Notes: generated by a model from the letters alone, not told the origin. A stretch of 64,000 bases of DNA from Paraburkholderia heleia NBRC 101817 (GCF_000739775.1 NZ_BBJH01000020.1:62001-126000), one strand, 5' to 3'; counted from the first letter of the stretch, positions 44,907 to 54,355 are shown. A program made the numbers and translations.

Positions 44907-45111
44907 TGTGGATAACCGGAGTTTACCGAGAGGAATCCGCGAGTTGGCGCTCGCACAACCGCGCGCAAAGCATGTGCGGTCCACGCGCGCTTCGAAGAGT
45001 AACTTTTGGGCCTGGAACGGGGCGTGCTGAGTTACCCCGTTTACGTCCACACCGGTTCCACACCCGATTCGCCGGCAATTCGCGCGGTTGTCCACAGCGT
45101 TGTGTGGACAA
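44907..45111. other. DnaA-box-like cluster B, candidate part of the chromosome origin
   Basis: In the largest gene-free gap of the window (44209-45138, about 930 bp). A perfect TTATCCACA (minus strand, 44907-44915) and an inverted pair TTGTCCACA (45088-45096) and TGTGGACAA (45103-45111) with a 6-bp spacer. Just left of the first box is an AT-rich run (about 44850-44895) with TAGTAGAAG, reminiscent of DnaA-trio elements. The inverted pair extends to an 11-bp stem followed by CTCTTTTT on the plus strand and could instead be a terminator. Read as a replication-origin candidate together with cluster A. No coding signal was seen in the rest of the gap. Confidence 0.45.
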
Positions 45112-45138
45112 CCTGGGCTCTTTTTCCGTGTGCCGCGC

Positions 45139-47115
45139 TCAAAGACTGCGCTGGCGCAAGGCGCGCTGCAGGAAGCGCGCCGGATCCAGCTGGTCGGCGA
45201 GTTCCCGCTCGAGCGGCCAAGGCTCGCCTTCCAGCTGGGACGCGATCAGCTCCGCCCCCAGCCCCGCCCACACGAGCCCGCGCGAGCCAAACGCATACGC
45301 GCCGTAGAGGCCGCTTGCGCGCGGCAGGTCGAGCGGCCATGCGCCGGCCAGACGCGGGGCGTCGCGGCGGGCGGCGTCTTCGTCGGCGAGGGGGCCGAGC
45401 ATCGGCATGCGGTCGCTGGTGACGCAGCGGAACGCCACGCGGCCCGCGAAATCGCGCTCGCCCTGGGCCGCGGCAAGCTCGGGGAGCATGTGCGCGACGC
45501 GTTCGATGTTCTCGGTGTGACCGGCGGCGCGCAGCGCGTCGTCGGCGTCGTCGACTTCGTAGGTGGCGCCCGCGAGCGTGACGCCGCCGTCGAGTGGCAC
45601 CGCATAGCCCTCGCCGATCACGGGCACGCGCAGGTTCGCGAGCGGGCTGGGGTCGACGAGCGTGAGCTGGCCGCGCACGATGCGCGTGGGCGCATGCGCG
45701 AGCGCGGCGGCCCGCGAGGCGTCCTGGGCGTTGGCGAAGACCACCGCGGCTGCCTGTGCGACGAGCCGGCCGGCGTCGTCGAACACCTGCCATTCGTCGG
45801 ATTCCCGTTCGCCGGCGCGCGCAATGCGACCGATACGCACGCCGAAACGTGTCTCGACCTGCGCGCCGGGCAGCGCGGCGGCGAAGGCGCATTGCGCACG
45901 GCAGAGCATTGCCGGGTCGATCGCGCCGCCCTGCGGATAGAACCACCCGCCTTGATGGAGTGCAACGCCGGCCAGCGTCTGCGCTTGCTCGCGCGTGACG
46001 GCGCGCACGAATTCTTCGGGATAGCCGAACGATTCGAGGGCGGCGGCGACGGCGCGCGACTCGTCGTCGGTGACGAGATGGAGCAAGCCGGCATGTGAGC
46101 GCCTCGGCGCATGGCCGGCGGCTTCGAGCGCGGCCCAGCGTTGCAGCGCGTAGAGGAACCCCGCGCGCGTGATGCGCGACGCGCTGCTGTCGTCGCGTGA
46201 AATCAGCGGATGGAACACGCCGGCCGGATTGCCCGATGCCTCGAGCGCGGGCGCGGCGTTGCGCTCGACGAGCGTCACGCGCCAGCCGCGCACGGCCAGC
46301 CGCTCGACGAGCGCGCAGCCGGCGAGGCCCGCTCCCACGACGATGGCGTGCCGCTCGCGCAGTGCAAGGGGCAGCGGCGGCTCGTAGCGGCGCACGCGCC
46401 AGCGCGGCGCGAAGCGTCCGACCAGCATCGCCCACTTGCCGTTGAAGCCTTGCACCTTGCGGTATTCGAAGCCGTTTTGCTCCAGCGCGCGCTTGACGTT
46501 GCCCGAACTGCTCCAGGTCGCGAAGGTGGCGTCCTCGCCGGCGATGCGCGCAAGCGCCTTGAAAATGGCCGGCGACCAGAGATCGGGATTCTTCGCCGGG
46601 GCGAAGCCGTCGAGGTAGATCGCATCGGCGCGCATCCACATTTTGGGAAATACCTCGAGCGCATCGCCGAAAACGAGCGTGAGCGTGACGCGGCCGCCGT
46701 CGAATTCCAGGCGGTGGGTGCCCGGCAGGAGCATCGGCCAGGCGTTCACGAGTGCGCGCGCGAGCGGTGCTTCGCGTGTGTGCGCAACGACTGTGTCGAG
46801 TGCGCTTTGCAGGTCGTTGCGCGCGAACGGATGTTTTTCCACCGAAACGAAATGCAGGCGTTCGCAGCGCGCCGGGTCCTCGCGCCATGCCGACCACGTG
46901 GCGAGAAAGTTCACGCCCATGCCGAAGCCGGTTTCGACGACGGTGAAGACTCGCCGGTCTCGCCAGCGCTGCGGCAGCGCGTTGCCGTTCAGAAAGACGG
47001 CTTGGGCCTGTGCGAATGCGCCCCCCGTGCTGTGATAAATGTCGCCATAGAGGGGCGAAAACGGCGTGCCGTCTTCCCGGAAAGCGAGCGTGGCGGGTGT
47101 CAGGGTGGCGGTCAT
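45139..47115 (-). CDS. mnmC: Bifunctional tRNA mnm5s2U biosynthesis protein MnmC
   Basis: Two-domain enzyme (658 aa) for the last steps of mnm5s2U34 formation. The N-terminal part (to about residue 240) is the SAM-dependent methyltransferase MnmC2, with VVETGFGMGVNFLATW and AIYLDGFAPAKNPDLW. The C-terminal part is the FAD oxidoreductase MnmC1, with AIVVGAGLAGCALVERL near residue 260. ATG 47115 is inferred from the conserved N-terminus (FREDGTPFSPLYGDIYHS); no good ribosome site. It completes the pathway begun by MnmG, encoded 30 kb to the left. Confidence 0.94.
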   Translation of the reverse strand: MTATLTPATLAFREDGTPFSPLYGDIYHSTGGAFAQAQAVFLNGNALPQRWRDRRVFTVVETGFGMGVNFLATWSAWREDPARCERLHFVSVEKHPFARNDLQSALDTVVAHTREAPLARALVNAWPMLLPGTHRLEFDGGRVTLTLVFGDALEVFPKMWMRADAIYLDGFAPAKNPDLWSPAIFKALARIAGEDATFATWSSSGNVKRALEQNGFEYRKVQGFNGKWAMLVGRFAPRWRVRRYEPPLPLALRERHAIVVGAGLAGCALVERLAVRGWRVTLVERNAAPALEASGNPAGVFHPLISRDDSSASRITRAGFLYALQRWAALEAAGHAPRRSHAGLLHLVTDDESRAVAAALESFGYPEEFVRAVTREQAQTLAGVALHQGGWFYPQGGAIDPAMLCRAQCAFAAALPGAQVETRFGVRIGRIARAGERESDEWQVFDDAGRLVAQAAAVVFANAQDASRAAALAHAPTRIVRGQLTLVDPSPLANLRVPVIGEGYAVPLDGGVTLAGATYEVDDADDALRAAGHTENIERVAHMLPELAAAQGERDFAGRVAFRCVTSDRMPMLGPLADEDAARRDAPRLAGAWPLDLPRASGLYGAYAFGSRGLVWAGLGAELIASQLEGEPWPLERELADQLDPARFLQRALRQRSL

Positions 47116-47499
47116 GAGGAACGCGAAGCCAGAGGTGAGGAGAAAACAGGCAAGCCGCGAGGCTGGAAAAAGCGTGTGGCGAAGGCCGGTTGCGCCGCCG
47201 CAAACGCTTGTCGGGCCGGCGTTTGCGCGCATGCTGCGTTGGCGCGGCGCAACGCGTGCCGCGGGAAAAACGTCGCACGCGGGGGGATTTGCAGGGGTGG
47301 ACACCCCAAAAAGGTCTAACCGCTCCAAAAAACCCGCATGTCCCGCGCGAAATCTTCGAAACCCTTGTCGTTATTGGGTTTGCGCTGCGCTATCATAGCA
47401 AGCGCCGCCCAGGGAAGCGGCAGCACGGACGTTGCGGCATCAGACACATGCGAGTCGCCGCAACGCGAAAACGCCGGGGTGCTCCGGGTCCGTCGCTGC

Positions 47500-47527
47500 T
47501 CGACGGCGCGGCACGCGTCCGTATAAT
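47500..47527 (+). promoter_or_regulatory. Sigma70-type promoter of the HU gene
   Basis: A perfect TATAAT at 47522-47527 with TCGACG at 47500-47505 as -35 (16-bp spacer), about 50 bp before the ATG. A strong -10 suits the high expression of HU. The gap 47116-47578 contains nothing else identifiable apart from the mnmC upstream region. Confidence 0.65.
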
Positions 47528-47578
47528 CGGCGCGTTCGCGCTGTTCGTGTCAACCTAAACACAGAAAGGAACTTCTCA

Positions 47579-47857
47579 ATGAATAAACAGGAACTGATCG
47601 ACGCCGTCGCAGCACAGACGGGCGCTAGCAAGGCACAAACCGGCGAGACGCTGGACACGCTCCTCGAAGTGGTCAAGAAGGCTGTGTCGAAGGGTGACGC
47701 GGTTCAGCTGATCGGCTTCGGCAGTTTCGGTTCGGGCAAGCGCGCAGCCCGTACGGGTCGCAACCCGAAGACCGGCGAAACCATCAAGATTCCCGCTGCC
47801 AAGACCGTCAAGTTCACGGCTGGCAAGGCGTTCAAGGACGCCGTCAACAAGCGCTAA
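47579..47857 (+). CDS. hupB: DNA-binding protein HU
   Basis: Small basic nucleoid protein (92 aa) that bends and compacts DNA. MNKQELIDAVAAQTGASKAQ starts the two-helix base; the DNA-binding beta arm has the signature GFGSFGSGKRAARTGRNPKTGE with the Pro-containing tip IKIPAAKTVKF. ATG 47579 with AAAGGA upstream, its own promoter (47500-47527) and terminator (47881-47904), so it is a single-gene unit. Close to the proposed origin, where high gene dosage would favour an abundant protein. Confidence 0.97.
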   Translation: MNKQELIDAVAAQTGASKAQTGETLDTLLEVVKKAVSKGDAVQLIGFGSFGSGKRAARTGRNPKTGETIKIPAAKTVKFTAGKAFKDAVNKR

Positions 47858-47880
47858 GGCGTTGCCGCTTTAAGTTGACA

Positions 47881-47904
47881 CCCGCCCCCTGGCGGGTTTT
47901 TTTT
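47881..47904 (+). terminator. Rho-independent terminator of the HU gene
   Basis: CCCGCC-CCCT-GGCGGG hairpin followed by eight T, 23 bp after the HU stop codon. Textbook form. Confidence 0.95.
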
Positions 47905-47938
47905 CGCCTGCGCCTCATCCATCGCAGGGACGAAAGCA

Positions 47939-47966
47939 AACGGCGCCGCATTTTTGCGGCGCCGTT
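47939..47966 (-). terminator. Hairpin terminator of the CobW gene
   Basis: AACGGCGCCGCA and TGCGGCGCCGTT form a 12-bp stem with a TTTT loop, about 24 bp past the CobW stop on the minus strand, followed by TTTGCTTTCG. Together with the HU terminator it insulates the convergent pair. Confidence 0.75.
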
Positions 47967-47989
47967 GTTCGTTGAGCGCGTCGTCCGGG

Positions 47990-49327
47990 TCAGTCGGGGC
48001 GGTGGACGATTTCGTCGTGACCGCTGTGATCATGATCGTGATCGTCGTCGTCGAGTTCCCAGGACGGGAACGGATCGGCGTAGCCCAGCCAGGCTTCGGG
48101 GCCTGCCGAATATTGCGCATCGGTCAGAAGGCATCCATCGAGCTTCGCGCGCCATGCATCATGGTCGAGATTCACGCCGATCATCACCAGCTCCTGGCGG
48201 CGGTCGCCGACGCCGGGGTCGTCGAGATCGCCCTGCCAGTCGGCGGCGATTTCCTTTTCGAGTTCGGCGTCCTGCGGCCATTGCTCGCGCGGCAGCGCCG
48301 CCCACCACGTGCCCGCGGGACCGTGACGGCACACGCCGCCCGCCTGCGAGAGCATGCCCGTCACGTCGTTGCGCGTAGCAAGCCAGAAGAAGCCCTTCGA
48401 GCGCAGCACGCCCTTCCACTCCTGGTTGAGCAGCGCCCAGAAGCGCTCGGGATGAAACGGGCGGCGCGCGCGATAAACAAAGTTGCTGATGCCGTACTCG
48501 TCGGCCTCGCTGCGCGATGTATGCGTATGCGCCGGATCGTGGCAATGCGCCGGGTCGTCGCAATGATCATCGTCATGGTCATGCAGCGACGCGAGCCAGC
48601 CCGGCGCGCTCGACGCCGCGTCGAAATCGAAGCGGCCGGTTTTGATCACTTCCTCGAGCGGCACGTTGCCGAAGCGGCTCACCACCTGCACCGCGCGCGG
48701 ATTGATGCGCGCGAGAATGTGCTGCAGGCGTGCGAGTTCGTCGTCGCTCACGAGGTCGGCCTTGTTGAGCACGAGCACGTCGCAGAATTCCACCTGATCG
48801 ACGAGCAGTTCCACGATCGCGCGGTCGTCTTCCTCGCTTGCGGCCACCCCGCGCTGCGCGAGCTGGTCCGCGCTCGCGTAGTCGCGCAGGAAGTTGAACG
48901 CGTCGACGACGGTGACCATCGTGTCGAGACGCGCGAATTCATCGAGCGCGATGCCGTCGTCGCCAGCGAACGTGAAGGTTTCCGCGATCGGCATGGGTTC
49001 GGCCACGCCGGTCGATTCGATCACGATGGCGTCGAAGCGCTGGCCGGCATTGGCCGGCTCGGCGAGGCGCTGGATCTCGGTGAGCAGGTCGTCGCGCAGC
49101 GTGCAGCAGATGCAGCCGTTCGACATTTCGACTACGCGCTCTTCCACGCGCGAGAGCGCCGAGGCGTCGCGCACGAGCGCGGCGTCGATGTTCACCGAGG
49201 CGAGGTCGTTGACGATCACCGCCACGCGCAGGCCCGCGCGGTTCGACAGGATATGGTTGAGCAGCGTGGTCTTGCCCGCGCCCAGAAAACCCGAGAGCAC
49301 GGTGACGGGCAGTGGCGGCTGGTTCAT
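47990..49327 (-). CDS. CobW/COG0523-family GTPase, probable zinc metallochaperone
   Basis: G3E GTPase (445 aa). Walker A GFLGAGKTTLLNHIL at about residues 13-27, the metal-binding motif GCICCTLRDD (C-x-C-C), guanine-specificity motif LVLNKADL, and a C-terminal CobW domain from about residue 290. Two His/Asp-rich stretches (DHDDDHCDDPAHCHDPAHTH at about 250-270, and DDDDHDHDHSGHD near the end) suit metal storage or hand-over. Members with both features usually act in zinc homeostasis, but I saw no Zur box upstream. ATG 49327. Confidence 0.9.
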   Translation of the reverse strand: MNQPPLPVTVLSGFLGAGKTTLLNHILSNRAGLRVAVIVNDLASVNIDAALVRDASALSRVEERVVEMSNGCICCTLRDDLLTEIQRLAEPANAGQRFDAIVIESTGVAEPMPIAETFTFAGDDGIALDEFARLDTMVTVVDAFNFLRDYASADQLAQRGVAASEEDDRAIVELLVDQVEFCDVLVLNKADLVSDDELARLQHILARINPRAVQVVSRFGNVPLEEVIKTGRFDFDAASSAPGWLASLHDHDDDHCDDPAHCHDPAHTHTSRSEADEYGISNFVYRARRPFHPERFWALLNQEWKGVLRSKGFFWLATRNDVTGMLSQAGGVCRHGPAGTWWAALPREQWPQDAELEKEIAADWQGDLDDPGVGDRRQELVMIGVNLDHDAWRAKLDGCLLTDAQYSAGPEAWLGYADPFPSWELDDDDHDHDHSGHDEIVHRPD

Positions 49328-49493
49328 CGCAGTTGTGGTGCAGAAAGTGAGTCGGAAGAAACGCTGCAGGCAAGGATCGAAATCCTCGTAAGGGTGCGGC
49401 GCCAGCCAGCATTTTGCACCATGCGCGCGCGCCGCGCAGGGCATGCGTGCCGCCGCATTCAGGGCGCGAGCACGTGGTGAGCGCGCGAGCGCG

Positions 49494-49940
49494 CTACTGC
49501 ATGAGATGCCACTTGCGCAGAATGTCGGCGATCTGCTGCGCGTACTGGTCGCGCAGCGTCGGCGTTTCGGAATGGTAAGCGCCGACGGCAGCCCACGTGT
49601 TGCCGTACTTGTTCATCTTCTGGCGCAGATGCCACGCGGCGATATAGACGTTCTTGCACGGCTCCATGAGCGTGCTTTGCGAAATGCCGTACTGCGAGAG
49701 CACGGGCAGATGCACGGAATTGATCTGCATGACGCCGTAGTCGATCGAACCGTTCGCATTCCTGTGTACTGCGTCGGGCCGGTTGTGCGACTCCTGCCAG
49801 GCAATGGCGCGCAGGATCAGCGGATTGACCTTCTGGTAGCGCGCGGCCTCGTCGAAACAGTCGGCGTGTGCGAGCGTGCTGACGCTCGCGGCGACGAGCA
49901 CCACGGCGGCGGCAAGCGTAGCGGACCCGATGTTCGGCAT
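49494..49940 (-). CDS. Exported lytic transglycosylase (IagB/VirB1-like)
   Basis: Small periplasmic muramidase-like enzyme (148 aa) with a signal peptide (residues 1 to about 26, ending STLAHA). The SLT domain has the catalytic Glu in LILRAIAWQESHNRP, then GVMQINSVHLPVL and YIAAWHLRQKMNKYG. Such short transglycosylases make gaps in peptidoglycan for secretion machines. It lies directly left of the type II secretion cluster and divergent from gspD, so a role in assembling that system is possible (inference). Two Cys (in HADCFDE and EPCKNVY) may form a disulfide. Confidence 0.9.
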   Translation of the reverse strand: MPNIGSATLAAAVVLVAASVSTLAHADCFDEAARYQKVNPLILRAIAWQESHNRPDAVHRNANGSIDYGVMQINSVHLPVLSQYGISQSTLMEPCKNVYIAAWHLRQKMNKYGNTWAAVGAYHSETPTLRDQYAQQIADILRKWHLMQ

Positions 49941-50434
49941 GGCGACTCACGCGGAAGCTGACGAAAGAGCAAACGAAAAGACAAGCGAAAAGACAAGCAA
50001 GGAGGCGAACCGTGCACCTGAAGGATGCCGCAATCTCTCGCTGACCGGCCTGTTTTCTGGCGCGCAATGCGGGAATTCCCACATAAGGAAGCGCCGAAAG
50101 TGCGTTGGCCATCCTTCGGGCCGCTCGTATGATACCGGTCACCGATGACGCGTCAAGCCAGCCGCACGGACAAGACGCCCTCATGCTTACAAACGGCTTG
50201 GGATTGACGGCTGGCGCGGCTCGGGGATTAGAAGAATTCCCCGGAGAGCCATTTTTTGTGACAAATTCGACACGAAAAACTGCTACTGTTCCATCTTTTG
50301 TTGACTGGCGGACGTCCCGGCTGAGGAGAGCCGGCGCCGGCACCCGTCAGGAAAACACAGGCGAGCCGGCCCCACAGCCGTACGTCGAGGACGAATAGCC
50401 GCGCGCGTCTGCCGCCGGCTTCGATAAGACACCC
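49941..50434. promoter_or_regulatory. 494-bp gap between the transglycosylase gene and gspD
   Basis: Divergent intergenic region that must hold promoters for both the transglycosylase gene and the gspDEF unit. An AT-rich patch (about 50255-50310, with TTTTTTGTGACAAATTCGAC) is the best promoter zone for gspD, but no clear -35/-10 pair was found. No coding region recognised. Confidence 0.3.
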
Positions 50435-52804
50435 ATGAGAAGAAATCGTATGGCTTTGCGTCGCGTCGCCACGGCGTTGCTCGTGAGCGGACTCATTACG
50501 GCACAGCTTGCCTATGCGCAGGTCACGCTCAATTTCGTCAACGCCGACATCGACCAGGTGGCGAAGGCAATTGGCGCCGCCACCGGCAAAACGATCATCG
50601 TCGATCCCCGCGTGAAGGGGCAGCTCAATCTCGTCTCGGAGAACCCTGTCCCTGAGGATCAGGCGCTCAAGACCCTGCAGTCGGCGCTGCGCATGCAAGG
50701 CTTCGCGCTCGTGCAGGATCACGGCGTCCTGAAGGTCGTGCCGGAAGCCGACGCCAAGCTGCAGGGCGTGCCCACTTATGTGGGCAATACGCCCACGGCG
50801 CATGGCGACCAGGTGGTGACCCAGGTGTTCACGCTCAGGCACGAGTCGGCGAACAACCTGCTGCCGGTGTTGCGCCCGCTCATCTCGCCGAACAACACCA
50901 TTGCCGCCTACCCGGCCAACAACACGCTCATCGTGACCGACTATGCGGACAACGTGCGCCGCATCGCCTCGATCATCGCGGGCGTGGACTCGGCCGCCGG
51001 GCAGCAGGTGCAGGTGGTGCCGCTGCACAACGCCAATGCGCTCGACATCGCGCCGCAAATCGCGAAGATGCTCGACCCGGGCGCGATCGGCGCCTCGGAC
51101 CCGTCGCTGAAGGTTTCGGTCGTCGCCGACCCGCGCACCAACTCGCTGATGCTGCGCGCCTCGAACGCGCAACGCCTTGCCTCCGCAGTCCAGCTCTCGA
51201 AGCAGCTCGATGCGCCGACCAGCATGCCGGGCAACATTCACGTCGTCCCGCTGCGCAATGCCGACGCCACGCAGCTCGCCAAGACGCTGCGCGGCATGCT
51301 CGGCAAGGGCGGCAACGACACGTCGTCCTCAGGCAACGCGAATGGCTTCAACCAGGCCGGCAACAGCGGCGGCGGCGGCGGCAGCACGTCGACCGGCACC
51401 GCCGGCACGCCGCCGCTGCCGTCGAGTTCGCTCGGCGGCGGCACGTCGATGGGCAGTTCGCTCGGCGGGGGCAGTTCATATGGCAGCGGCGGCAGCGGCA
51501 GCAACGAAGCCCCGTTCCTCGGCGGCGACAAGGACAAGGGCGACGAGAACCAGCCAGGCGGCATGATCCAGGCCGATCCGGCGACCAACTCGCTGATCAT
51601 CACCGCGCCGGATGCGGTGTACCGCAACCTGCGCGCCGTGATCAACCAGCTCGATGCGCGGCGCGCGCAGGTCTATATCGAGGCGCTGATCGTCGAGCTG
51701 AACTCGACCACCAACGCCAACCTGGGCATTCAGTGGCAGGTCGCGAGCGGCAACGTCTACGCGGGCACCAATCTGGCCACCGGCAGCGGCAACAGCATCG
51801 TCAACCTGACGGCTGCCGCCGCCGCCGCCGCGAGCACCGGCGGCCTCGCCAACGCACTTGGCTCTTCCGGCCTCCAGCAGGGCCTGAACGTAGGCTGGAT
51901 CAAGAACATCTTCGGCGTGCAGGGGCTTGGCGCGTTGCTGCAGGCACTCTCGCAAACCGCCGACGCCAACGTGCTGTCCACGCCTAACCTCATCACGCTC
52001 GACAACCAGGAAGCGAAGATCGTCGTCGGTACGAACGTGCCGATCCAGACGGGTTCGTATTCGAACCTCACGAGCGGCACGGCGAGCACGGCGTTCAATA
52101 CCTACGATCGTGTGGACGTGGGCCTGACGCTGCACATCAAGCCGCAGATCACCGACGGCGGCATCCTGAAGCTGCAGCTGTATACGGAAGACTCGGCGAT
52201 CGTGACGGGCACGACCAACGCGACGACCAATCCGGCCGGCCCCGAGTTCACCAAGCGTTCGATCCAGTCGACCGTGCTGGCCGACAACGGCGAGATCATC
52301 GTGCTCGGCGGCCTGATGCAGGACAACTACCAGGTCGCCAACAGCAAGGTGCCGCTGCTTGGCGACATTCCGTGGCTCGGCCAGCTGTTCCGCTCGGAAA
52401 ACAAGACGCGCGAGAAGACCAACCTGATGGTGTTCCTGCGTCCGGTGATCATCAACGACCGTGATACGGCGCAGGCGGTCACGTCGAATCGCTACGACTA
52501 CATCCAGGGCGTGACGGGTGCGTACAAGTCCGACAACAACTTGATCAAGGATCGCGACGACCCGGTCGTGCCGCCGATGCCGCTCGGTCCGAGCGAGGGC
52601 GGATCCGCGCTGAACCTGTTCGATCTCGACCAGATGCGGCGTCAACAGGCGGTGGGCGTGCAGCCCGCGGCGCCTGCCAATCCGGCGAGCGCCGTGCAAG
52701 TGCAGCCCGCTGTACCGACGCAAAACGCGCCCGTGCAGACCGCGCCGGTGGAAACCACGCCGGTGCAGCAGGCGGCGCCTGCCACGACACGGGTGCAGCC
52801 GTGA
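50435..52804 (+). CDS. gspD: Type II secretion outer-membrane secretin GspD
   Basis: Secretin (789 aa) forming the outer-membrane gate of the type II secretion system. Signal peptide residues 1 to about 29 (ends AQLAYAQ), then N0 (VTLNFVNADIDQVAKAIGAA), N1-N3 periplasmic domains, and the secretin core with NVLSTPNLITLDNQEAKIVV and VPLLGDIPWLGQLF. A Gly/Ser-rich insert of about 70 residues (about 288-360) loops out of N3, and the C-terminus after residue about 700 is Pro/Ala/Gln-rich. ATG 50435 or the ATG five codons later are both possible. The stop overlaps gspE. Confidence 0.96.
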   Translation: MRRNRMALRRVATALLVSGLITAQLAYAQVTLNFVNADIDQVAKAIGAATGKTIIVDPRVKGQLNLVSENPVPEDQALKTLQSALRMQGFALVQDHGVLKVVPEADAKLQGVPTYVGNTPTAHGDQVVTQVFTLRHESANNLLPVLRPLISPNNTIAAYPANNTLIVTDYADNVRRIASIIAGVDSAAGQQVQVVPLHNANALDIAPQIAKMLDPGAIGASDPSLKVSVVADPRTNSLMLRASNAQRLASAVQLSKQLDAPTSMPGNIHVVPLRNADATQLAKTLRGMLGKGGNDTSSSGNANGFNQAGNSGGGGGSTSTGTAGTPPLPSSSLGGGTSMGSSLGGGSSYGSGGSGSNEAPFLGGDKDKGDENQPGGMIQADPATNSLIITAPDAVYRNLRAVINQLDARRAQVYIEALIVELNSTTNANLGIQWQVASGNVYAGTNLATGSGNSIVNLTAAAAAAASTGGLANALGSSGLQQGLNVGWIKNIFGVQGLGALLQALSQTADANVLSTPNLITLDNQEAKIVVGTNVPIQTGSYSNLTSGTASTAFNTYDRVDVGLTLHIKPQITDGGILKLQLYTEDSAIVTGTTNATTNPAGPEFTKRSIQSTVLADNGEIIVLGGLMQDNYQVANSKVPLLGDIPWLGQLFRSENKTREKTNLMVFLRPVIINDRDTAQAVTSNRYDYIQGVTGAYKSDNNLIKDRDDPVVPPMPLGPSEGGSALNLFDLDQMRRQQAVGVQPAAPANPASAVQVQPAVPTQNAPVQTAPVETTPVQQAAPATTRVQP

Positions 52805-54297
52805 GCACGCCGCACGCGCCTGCGGCCACTGGCGGTGCGGACCGCGAGCCGCCCTCGCCGCTCGCCGCGCGTCTCGTGCCGTACGGCTTCGCGCGCAGCG
52901 GCCAGATTCTGGTTGCCCAGCAGCGCGCCGAAGGCCTCGAAGTGTGGATCAGCGAGCGCACCTCGCAGGCCGCCATCGCCGAGGTCGCGCGCAACTTCGG
53001 CGCGTTCGCGCTCGTGCGCGTGCCGGCCGACGAACTCGCGCAGGCCATCAACCAGGCCTACGCGCGCCAGGACGGCAGCGCCGCGCAGGTGGTGGGCGAA
53101 GTGGAAGGCGAAGTCGACCTTTCGCGCCTCATGCAGGACATTCCCGAAGTGGAAGACCTGCTGGAGTCCGAAGACGACGCGCCGATCATCCGCATGATCA
53201 ACGCGCTCCTCACGCAGGCCGCGCGCGAGCAGGCGTCGGACATTCATATCGAGCCGTTCGAGAACGCCTCGGTCGTGCGCTTTCGCGTGGACGGCACGCT
53301 GCGCGACGTCGTGCGCCCGAAAAAGGCGCTGCATGGCGCGCTGATCTCGCGTATCAAGATCATGGCGCAGCTCGACATCGCCGAGAAACGCCTGCCGCAG
53401 GACGGCCGCATCACGCTGCGCGTGGGCGGGCGTCCGGTGGACGTGCGCGTTTCCACGCTGCCCACGGGCCACGGCGAGCGCGCGGTGCTGCGTCTGCTGG
53501 AAAAGGACGCGCAGCGCCTGAACCTCGAAGCGCTCGGCATGGCCGGCGACACGCTCGGCAAGTTCGACCAGCTGATCGCAAAGCCGCACGGCATCGTGCT
53601 CGTGACCGGCCCGACGGGCTCGGGCAAGACGACCACGCTCTACGCGTCGATGTCGCGGCTCGAAACGGCCACGACCAACATCATGACCGTGGAAGACCCG
53701 ATCGAGTACGACCTCTCGGGCATCGGCCAAACGCAGGTGAACGAGCGCATCGGCATGACGTTCGCGCGCGCGTTGCGCTCGATCCTGCGTCAGGATCCGG
53801 ACATCATCATGATCGGTGAAATCCGCGACCTCGAAACCGCGCAGATCGCCGTCCAGGCATCGCTCACGGGCCACCTCGTGCTCGCCACGCTCCATACCAA
53901 CGACGCCGCCTCGGCGGTGACGCGTCTGACCGACATGGGCGTCGAGCCGTATCTGCTCGCATCGTCCCTGCTTGGCGTGCTGGCGCAGCGGCTCGTGCGC
54001 CAGCTCTGCCCCGTGTGCAAGGAAGAACGCGTGGAAGACGACGGCAGAAAGCGCTGGCATCCGGTGGGCTGCGATCGCTGCGGCCATTCGGGCTATGCGG
54101 GGCGGCGCGGCGTGTACGAACTGCTGCTCATCGACGAGCCGATTCGCGCGCTCATCCACCGCAACGCCGCCGATGCGGAAATCTTCGAGGCCGGCCGCGC
54201 GCAAGGCATGCGCACGCTGCGTGAAGACGGCGAGCGCTGGGTCGAAGCGGGCAGGACGTCGCTCGAGGAAGTGCTGCGCGTGACGGGCGGCGCGTGA
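52801..54297 (+). CDS. gspE: Type II secretion ATPase GspE
   Basis: Cytoplasmic ATPase (498 aa) that powers pseudopilus assembly. Walker A GPTGSGKTTT at about residues 272-281, Asp box TVEDPIEYDLSG, Walker B ILRQDPDIIMIGEIRD, His box TGHLVLATLHTND, and a tetracysteine zinc motif (CPVC, then CDRC) near residue 405. The start is GTG at 52801, overlapping the gspD stop (GTGA), so translation is coupled. Confidence 0.96.
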   Translation: MSTPHAPAATGGADREPPSPLAARLVPYGFARSGQILVAQQRAEGLEVWISERTSQAAIAEVARNFGAFALVRVPADELAQAINQAYARQDGSAAQVVGEVEGEVDLSRLMQDIPEVEDLLESEDDAPIIRMINALLTQAAREQASDIHIEPFENASVVRFRVDGTLRDVVRPKKALHGALISRIKIMAQLDIAEKRLPQDGRITLRVGGRPVDVRVSTLPTGHGERAVLRLLEKDAQRLNLEALGMAGDTLGKFDQLIAKPHGIVLVTGPTGSGKTTTLYASMSRLETATTNIMTVEDPIEYDLSGIGQTQVNERIGMTFARALRSILRQDPDIIMIGEIRDLETAQIAVQASLTGHLVLATLHTNDAASAVTRLTDMGVEPYLLASSLLGVLAQRLVRQLCPVCKEERVEDDGRKRWHPVGCDRCGHSGYAGRRGVYELLLIDEPIRALIHRNAADAEIFEAGRAQGMRTLREDGERWVEAGRTSLEEVLRVTGGA

Positions 54298-54355
54298 TGG
54301 GCCGCAACATGAACCCCCAGATGGACGCTCAATAAAAGCGAGGGCGATCAGCAAC

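Noticed and set aside
45086..45113. Hairpin GGTTGTCCACA/TGTGGACAACC as a terminator
   Set aside because: On the minus strand, where mnmC would need it, no T-run follows; on the plus strand there is no gene upstream. The inverted DnaA-box reading was preferred, though not proven.
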